This document shows, piece after piece, positions 6,110 through 9,366 of a DNA stretch of 9,366 bases (its first letter is position 1; every line of letters begins with the position of its first letter). Source of the DNA: Acidobacteriaceae bacterium UBA1795 (GTDB taxonomy: Bacteria; Acidobacteriota; Terriglobia; Terriglobales; Acidobacteriaceae); contig DCFV01000166.1 of assembly GCA_002314435.1 (NCBI GenBank), positions 1 to 9,366 on the forward strand. Direction: 5' to 3'. The translations under genes and the position numbers were made by a program. The notes beneath the pieces are model-generated. The model had not been told where the DNA came from. It worked only from the letters and a program-made list of their open reading frames with translations, and did no database searches.

Positions 6110-9100
6110 ATGAAAACCTTTTCACGCCGCGACGTCCTGAAAACCAGCCTGCTGGCACCCGCCGTCGCTGCTACGGCCCACTCCCTTGGTCCCATCGATT
6201 CCGCCGTGCATGCCGCTAGTGAAGTCTCTGGCCCTCTCAGTGCGCCCGCCAGTCTCGCCTCCCCCACACCCGGCACCGGCCGCGAACGACTCCTGCTTGA
6301 TTTCGGGTGGAGTTTCCACTTCGGAGACGCGGACGATCCGGCCAAAGACTTCGGCTACGGCAGTGCCTCGGCCGGAAACTTTCAGAAGACAGGGAGCTTT
6401 ATGCCGGCCGGAACCACCTCCTTTAGTGACGAGGACTGGTGCCGCATCGATCTACCCCATGACTGGACTGTCGAGCTGCCTTTCAAGAACGATCCCGATC
6501 TGCAGAGCAAGGGCTTCTATCCTCTCGGCCGCAAGTATCCTGAGACCAGTGTTGGCTGGTACAGGCGCATCTTCCAGCTGCCCGCTGAGGATGCCGGCAA
6601 GCGCATCACGATAGAGTTCGATGGCGCATACCGCGAGACCGCGGTCGTCTTCAATGGCTTTTATATCGGCCAGCACAGCGGTGGTTACGACTCGTTCAGC
6701 TTCGACGTCACTGACTTCGCGAGCCCCGGCCAACCCAACGTACTGCTGGTGCGCGTAGATGCCACCGGAAGTGATGGCTGGTTTTATGAGGGTGCAGGCA
6801 TCTATCGGCATGTGTGGCTGGTCAAGACGCACCCGGTGCACATAAAGCAGTGGGGCACCTTGGTTTGCTCGGAGCTTCAGCCCAATCAGGCAAAGCTTTC
6901 CATCCTCAGTGAGGTTGAGAATCGCAGCGATGCATCGAGCAATGTGCGCGTTGTCTCCACCATCGTCGATCCTTCGGGGTCTGCTGTCGCAAAGGATGTA
7001 TCGTCTTCAGCTGCAATTGCCGTCGACGATCAACAGGACTACAGGCAGGAAATCGTTGTAATCCGCCCCGCATTGTGGTCGCTCGAAGAACGAAATCTCT
7101 ACAAGCTCCTGACCGAAGTGCAGGTTGACGGCAGGGTGGTGGATCGCTACGAAACGCCATTCGGTATTCGCTCCGTTCAGTTTGATGCCCAGCGAGGATT
7201 TCTGCTGAACGGCACCCCCGTCAAACTGAAGGGTACCTGCAACCACCAGGATCACGCCGGAATTGGAGTCGCATTACCCGACGCAGTGCAGTATTATCGC
7301 GTTCGCAAGCTGCAGGAGATGGGCTGCAACTCACTGCGCACTTCGCACAATCCTCCCACGCCCGAACTGCTCGATGCTTGCGACCAGTTAGGCATGCTCG
7401 TCATGGACGAGACCCGCATGATGTCCTCCAATCCGGAGGGTCTGAACCAATTCATAAGTCTCGTCCGGCGCGACCGCAATCATCCCTGTGTCTTCATGTG
7501 GTCGCTGGGCAACGAGGAAGGAACGGTCACCACCGACAAGGGCGCTAACATTATCACCGCGATGCAAAAGGCAGCCAAACGCCACGACGGATCGCGGCCC
7601 ACCACCATTGACGGATTGATCAACGGTGAGGCGGCGGGCAGTGGCACTGGCGGCCTGGCGGTTTGCGACGTTATCGGATATCACTACGCCGACCCGGCGG
7701 CCGAAGCCTTCCACATCGCGCATCCTGAAAAGCTCGTGCTTGGCACTGAGACCGTCAGCGCAGTGGGCACGCGCGGCATCTACATCACCGACAAATCCAA
7801 AGGCTTCGTTAGCTCTTACGATCCCTACACCACCTCAGGCCGCGCCTCTGCAGAAGGATGGTGGAGCTTCTGCAATGCACGCCCGTGGCTCGGGGGCGGT
7901 TTCGTGTGGACGGGCTTTGATTATCGTGGCGAGCCGTCGCCCAATGGATGGCCCAACATCAGCTCGCAGTACGGCATCATCGACATGTGCGGATTTCCCA
8001 AGGACGCGTTCTACTACTACCAGTCGTGGTGGACGGAGAAGCCAGTCCTGCACCTGTTTCCACACTGGAACTGGCCCGGCTACGAAGGCAAGAAGATCGC
8101 CGTGTGGGTTTACTCCAACCTCGACAAGGTGGAGCTGTTCCACAACGGGCAGAGCCTCGGGGTGAAGGAAGTGAAGAAGGATTCGCACGTTGCCTGGAAC
8201 GTGGACTATGCTCCCGGGTCCATCGAAGCGCGCGGATGGAAAAACGGCAAGCAGGTGAGGACAGCACGCCGCGACACTACGGGCTTTGCTGCGAAACTGG
8301 TGATCCGCCCCGATCGCGATTCTCTGTCCGCTGACGGCGAAGATGTGGCCATGTTTGCTGTTGAGGTACAGGACGCGAACGGACGCACCGTCCCAGTCAC
8401 CGACAACGTGGTTTCCTTCCGCGTCACCGGGCCAGCCAGGCTCATCGGCGTAGGCAACGGAGACCCGACCGATCAATCGCCCGACAAAGGCACTTCGCGC
8501 AAAGCGTTTTCCGGCTATTGCATGGCACTTGTCCAAACTGACAAGAAGCCCGGGACCATCACAGTCGAGGCCACATCTCCAGGACTGACGGCCGCCACTG
8601 CGACAGTCTCAAGCAAACAGATCGAACTGCGTCCGCAGATAGTCGTCTGGGAGCGACCCAATCCCAAGGGCGCGGGCATCACGGGCCTTTGGGTGGCCAC
8701 GTCGGAACCCGGTGCGGGGGGCGCCGCCGCATTCCTGGGCTCTCCGCGGATTTTCACGCTCACGCAGATGGGTGAAAAACTGACGGGCACGGTGGAAGGC
8801 CCGGGCGGTTGGTTCGGCGGAGACGACACGCCGGTACCCATCGTTGACGGTGTCGTTCAGGGTGATCACGTGGCCTTCAAATCCGGCTTGAATACCTTCG
8901 AGGGCAGTATCAAAGGCGGTCAGCTTCAACTAAAGCGCACTGTCAACATTCCGTGGAGCATGCCCGCGCCGCAGAAGACGGCCCCCAACGCGCCTGCGAT
9001 TGGCCCGGCACTGGACGGCTCCGATCCTTCGATCGACTTCTCCGATTTCGGCGGCGCTGCCAGCAGCATGTCCGTTGTATTGAAGAGGTCAGAACGGTGA
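6110..9100 (+). CDS. Tat-exported GH2 beta-galactosidase-type enzyme with extra C-terminal domains
   Basis: This large exported glycoside hydrolase probably removes beta-galactosyl or related residues from plant polysaccharides. The signal peptide has a canonical twin-arginine motif (SRRDVLK, residues 5-11), and an Ala/Pro/Ser-rich linker runs to about residue 57. Domains in order: GH2 sugar-binding jelly roll (about 60-240, with PHDW and GGYDSFSFDVT), GH2 immunoglobulin-like domain (about 250-350), and a catalytic barrel (about 355-635). The barrel carries SHNPPTPELLD, acid/base E469 (SLGNEEG) and nucleophile E547 (LGTETVSAVGTRG). Next come a DUF4982-like domain (about 638-717), an Ig-like GH2 C-terminal domain (about 726-835) and an unassigned glycine-rich beta-strand domain (about 840-945), then a Pro/Ala-rich tail to residue 996. 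At 996 residues it is long for this family because of the last domain. It is divergent from tnaA and shares no operon with the GH43 gene. Specificity could be for another beta-glycoside, such as a glucuronide, but the overall pattern is that of DUF4982-type galactosidases. Confidence 0.9.
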   Translation: MKTFSRRDVLKTSLLAPAVAATAHSLGPIDSAVHAASEVSGPLSAPASLASPTPGTGRERLLLDFGWSFHFGDADDPAKDFGYGSASAGNFQKTGSFMPAGTTSFSDEDWCRIDLPHDWTVELPFKNDPDLQSKGFYPLGRKYPETSVGWYRRIFQLPAEDAGKRITIEFDGAYRETAVVFNGFYIGQHSGGYDSFSFDVTDFASPGQPNVLLVRVDATGSDGWFYEGAGIYRHVWLVKTHPVHIKQWGTLVCSELQPNQAKLSILSEVENRSDASSNVRVVSTIVDPSGSAVAKDVSSSAAIAVDDQQDYRQEIVVIRPALWSLEERNLYKLLTEVQVDGRVVDRYETPFGIRSVQFDAQRGFLLNGTPVKLKGTCNHQDHAGIGVALPDAVQYYRVRKLQEMGCNSLRTSHNPPTPELLDACDQLGMLVMDETRMMSSNPEGLNQFISLVRRDRNHPCVFMWSLGNEEGTVTTDKGANIITAMQKAAKRHDGSRPTTIDGLINGEAAGSGTGGLAVCDVIGYHYADPAAEAFHIAHPEKLVLGTETVSAVGTRGIYITDKSKGFVSSYDPYTTSGRASAEGWWSFCNARPWLGGGFVWTGFDYRGEPSPNGWPNISSQYGIIDMCGFPKDAFYYYQSWWTEKPVLHLFPHWNWPGYEGKKIAVWVYSNLDKVELFHNGQSLGVKEVKKDSHVAWNVDYAPGSIEARGWKNGKQVRTARRDTTGFAAKLVIRPDRDSLSADGEDVAMFAVEVQDANGRTVPVTDNVVSFRVTGPARLIGVGNGDPTDQSPDKGTSRKAFSGYCMALVQTDKKPGTITVEATSPGLTAATATVSSKQIELRPQIVVWERPNPKGAGITGLWVATSEPGAGGAAAFLGSPRIFTLTQMGEKLTGTVEGPGGWFGGDDTPVPIVDGVVQGDHVAFKSGLNTFEGSIKGGQLQLKRTVNIPWSMPAPQKTAPNAPAIGPALDGSDPSIDFSDFGGAASSMSVVLKRSER

Positions 9101-9156
9101 ATCGATCTGTTTAGCCAACAAGCCCGAAAGCGGCGCGCACTAGAACCGCACGGTTG

Positions 9157-9176
9157 GGCAGATTCACTTATCTGCC
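9157..9176. repeat. Perfect 7-bp inverted repeat after the GH2 gene
   Basis: GGCAGAT (9157-9163) pairs perfectly with ATCTGCC (9170-9176) around a 6-base loop, and two flanking G-T pairs could extend it. It begins 57 bases after the GH2 stop. No U-tract follows on either strand, so a Rho-independent terminator is not clearly indicated. Confidence 0.45.
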
Positions 9177-9183
9177 TGATTTC

Positions 9184-9215
9184 GCGATCATCCTCCAAGG
9201 TGGCAGGATGATCGC
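9184..9215. repeat. Perfect 11-bp inverted repeat after the GH2 gene, possible terminator
   Basis: GCGATCATCCT (9184-9194) is exactly complementary to AGGATGATCGC (9205-9215). The 10-base loop can form three further pairs (CCA with TGG). This is the strongest hairpin I noticed in the window. It lies 84 bases after the GH2 stop and 12 bases beyond the possible stop of a minus-strand gene at 9227. It could serve as a two-way terminator or RNA stabiliser, but neither side has a run of T. Confidence 0.5.
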
Positions 9216-9226
9216 CAGCTCTTCAG

Positions 9227-9366
9227 CTATTCATCAGTGAGCACACCGAGTCGTCTATCGCGGATCTTTTGACCGAGCGCCACGCCGCTGCCTAACCCGC
9301 CGTCCCTTTCCGGACGGCCACGATTTTCCGGAACCGCCAGATCTCCCAACTCGTACCCACGTTCAT
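9227..9366 (-). CDS. Possible C-terminal end of a minus-strand gene entering from the right edge
   Basis: Reading the minus strand from 9364 downward, 45 codons are open before a TAG at 9229-9227, ending in QKIRDRRLGVLTDE. The translation is charged and shows no family I recognise. The stop falls 12 bases before the 11-bp hairpin at 9184-9215, as expected for a gene end followed by a terminator. An open run of this length can arise by chance in GC-rich DNA. The start lies outside the window if the gene is real. Confidence 0.22.
   Translation of the reverse strand, partial: ERGYELGDLAVPENRGRPERDGGLGSGVALGQKIRDRRLGVLTDE
9299..9318. repeat. GC-rich 7-bp hairpin near the right edge
   Basis: GCCGTCC (9299-9305) pairs perfectly with GGACGGC (9312-9318) around a 6-base loop. 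On the plus strand TTTT occurs shortly afterwards (9324-9327), so a weak terminator is possible. It lies inside the possible minus-strand reading frame, which argues against that role if the frame is real. Confidence 0.35.

Noticed and set aside
7835..8536. A 233-codon open frame on the minus strand inside the GH2 gene
   Set aside because: It lies wholly antisense to a well-supported GH2 coding region, and its translation matches no family I recognise. Long antisense frames are common in GC-rich genes.
9292..9366. A 24-codon minus-strand frame starting with ATG exactly at the right edge
   Set aside because: It is very short, has no ribosome site that can be checked, and overlaps a longer open frame. 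There is no evidence of coding.

Overview
The window looks like chromosomal DNA from a GC-rich, plant-polymer-degrading soil bacterium. An Acidobacteriota (Terriglobia-type) origin is my best guess. It rests on the gene content: Tat-exported GH43 and GH2 enzymes, a heme-globin c-di-GMP protein, a tryptophanase of mixed tyrosine phenol-lyase/tryptophanase character, and weak Shine-Dalgarno sites. I see no taxonomic marker gene, so this is inference only.

Layout. Bases 1-420 hold no convincing gene and are AT-richer than the rest. They contain a degenerate tRNA-like element (25-133) with a perfect T-arm motif and a CCA end, which may be a tRNA relic or an old integration site. Bases 421-2532 (+) encode a 703-residue globin-GAF-EAL protein, probably a heme-regulated c-di-GMP phosphodiesterase. 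Bases 2637-4169 (+) encode a Tat-exported GH43 beta-xylosidase/alpha-L-arabinofuranosidase-type enzyme. It converges on a minus-strand tryptophanase (tnaA, 4335-5690; an alternative start at 5741 is less likely). A divergent spacer (5691-6109) separates tnaA from a large Tat-exported GH2 beta-galactosidase-type enzyme (6110-9100, +). Bases 9101-9366 hold three perfect inverted repeats and possibly the last 45 codons of a minus-strand gene entering from the right edge.

How the genes fit together. The two glycoside hydrolases carry twin-arginine signal peptides and matching activities. GH43 would remove xylose or arabinose, and GH2 would remove beta-galactosyl or related residues from hemicellulose side chains outside the cytoplasm. 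They are not one operon, because tnaA lies between them on the opposite strand. The EAL protein is cytoplasmic and could couple oxygen or redox state to c-di-GMP, but the sequence does not tie it to the sugar genes. The tryptophanase would release indole, pyruvate and ammonia from tryptophan. No tryptophan permease gene is present.

I found no CRISPR array, toxin-antitoxin pair, transposase or clear defence system. The most promising unusual points are the globin-EAL architecture with a non-tyrosine distal pocket, the phenol-lyase-like protein carrying tryptophanase specificity residues, a Trp-rich short frame just upstream of it, the tRNA-like relic, and the cluster of hairpins after the GH2 gene.
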